A DNA stretch of 44,728 bases. Origin: JBFXAM01 sp050184295 (GTDB lineage: Bacteria > Planctomycetota > Phycisphaerae > UBA1845 > Fen-1342). The stretch's first letter is position 1. Every line of letters begins with the position of its first letter. Under the pieces are notes generated by a model. The model was not told the origin of the DNA. It was given only the letters and a program-made list of their open reading frames with translations, and did not search any database. Where the stretch lies: assembly GCA_050184295.1 (NCBI GenBank), contig JBFXAM010000029.1, positions 1 to 44,728 of the forward strand, read 5' to 3'. Below are positions 44,396 to 44,728 of the stretch, one piece after another. A program made the translations under genes and the position numbers.

Positions 44396-44472
44396 GCGTG
44401 TTGCGGCTGCGTTGCAGACCGCTGTTGTGGAGGAGCGCCGCTGCCGGAAGGCGAGCAACGCTCTGCTCACAT
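44348..44472 (-). ncRNA. Candidate small non-coding RNA
   Basis: A self-contained minus-strand unit of about 125 nt. An A-tract (44516-44530), a -35-like TTTTCA, a 16-nt spacer and TATACA predict a start near 44472. An intrinsic terminator ends it near 44348. Within it, GAGCA...TGCTC forms a small 5' hairpin soon after the start. The only ATG codons are followed at once by TGA or fall inside the terminator stem, so it does not look like mRNA. I recognise no known RNA family. The 306 bases between it and mqnA (44042-44347) show nothing I can name. Confidence 0.5.
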
Positions 44473-44728
44473 CCGTAATGTATACCGCGCCGGATCGAAT
44501 TGAAAACCCTGCGCGAACAACTTTTTTCCAGATTCTGGCGCGCGGAACGAGAACGCGACATCGCCGCGAGCGCGGAGTCCCGCACCGCGCGACATCGAGA
44601 GCGTCGCGCCGGGCGAGCGCGAGCAGCACACGCCGCGCGAGCGCGTCGGCGCGTTGTGCATCCTCGTCGGTCTCTCCAACCCGCAGCGCGCCGCGGTCGC
44701 GCGCGGTCGCGCGCGGTCCCACACAGCC
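44467..44728 (-). pseudogene. Possible broken 3' end of a gene entering from beyond the right edge
   Basis: Two adjacent minus-strand frames look protein-like in turn. One carries VGETDEDAQRADALARRV then ALARRDALDVA (up to about 44590); the other carries DVAFSFRAPESGKKLFAQ and ends QGFQFDPARYTLRM with a TGA at 44467. They meet at two copies of the 10-mer CGATGTCGCG (44597-44588 and 44563-44554), 34 bases apart. Removing 34 bases would join the frames. The segment is short and the upstream part is missing, so this may be chance. Confidence 0.2.
44479..44530 (-). promoter_or_regulatory. Promoter with upstream A-tract for the candidate small RNA
   Basis: On the minus strand, GGAAAAAAGTTGTTC (44530-44516) resembles an UP element, TTTTCA (44506-44501) a -35, and TATACA (44484-44479) a -10 with 16-nt spacing. 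The AT-rich block is exceptional against its surroundings. Confidence 0.5.

Noticed and set aside
1..44728. CRISPR array, insertion sequence, integrase or prophage
   Set aside because: No regular direct-repeat/spacer pattern, transposase motif, terminal inverted repeats or phage genes were seen on either strand; the only tRNA shows no duplicated 3' end suggesting an attachment site.

Overview
This is a GC-rich window (roughly two thirds G+C in most genes) from a Gram-negative-type bacterium. It is most likely a planctomycete, probably near Phycisphaerae. The grounds are the C-terminal dockerin-like repeats of the NNFDIDPF type on a secreted metalloprotease, a CxxCGYNLRGL...CPEC zinc-ribbon membrane protein, a DUF6504-like protein, many secreted proteins of no known family, Lol lipoprotein-sorting parts, and the futalosine route to menaquinone. 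The taxonomic call is an inference from protein style; no rRNA is present.

Layout from left to right. Bases 1-6.5 kb: an AsmA-like membrane-anchored protein running off the left edge, a small secreted protein, and a two-gene ABC exporter whose sequence motifs fit an asymmetric heterodimer. 6.7-8.7 kb: a beta-phosphoglucomutase-like HAD enzyme, then a DtxR-type metal regulator followed by a diiron ferritin-like protein, a likely iron-handling pair. 8.9-15.6 kb: a GH3 beta-glucosidase, a methanethiol S-methyltransferase (MddA-like) with a small membrane protein and a divergent TetR regulator, and an ArnT/GT39-type glycosyltransferase. 15.7 kb: tRNA-Lys(TTT).

15.9-25.7 kb: a GlcF-like iron-sulfur protein translationally coupled to a secreted protein, a PHP hydrolase, a cobalamin/siderophore-type binding lipoprotein and its ATPase without a permease gene, an unknown lipoprotein, and an ALDH7 aldehyde dehydrogenase. 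25.7-36 kb, all on the minus strand: a cold-shock-domain fusion protein with a small partner, a zinc-ribbon membrane protein, LolD plus a LolC/E permease, a protein with two tandem lipopolysaccharide-kinase-like domains, MoaA, and a large membrane-anchored unknown.

36-44.7 kb, also minus: a secreted HExxH metalloprotease with a dockerin-like tail, a DUF6504-like protein, a lower-GC two-gene cassette (SMC/OLD-type ATPase plus TOPRIM-like DUF4276-type protein, overlapping by GTGA) that looks like an anti-phage defence module, then mqnC and mqnA of menaquinone synthesis. At the right edge there is a compact stand-alone transcription unit (A-tract, promoter, about 125 nt without a convincing ORF, strong intrinsic terminator) that I read as an unannotated small RNA.

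The most interesting items are the ATPase/TOPRIM-like cassette, the candidate small RNA, the double-kinase protein, and the MddA-TetR locus with direct repeats between the divergent genes. Functions are assigned by motif reading only; no database search was run.
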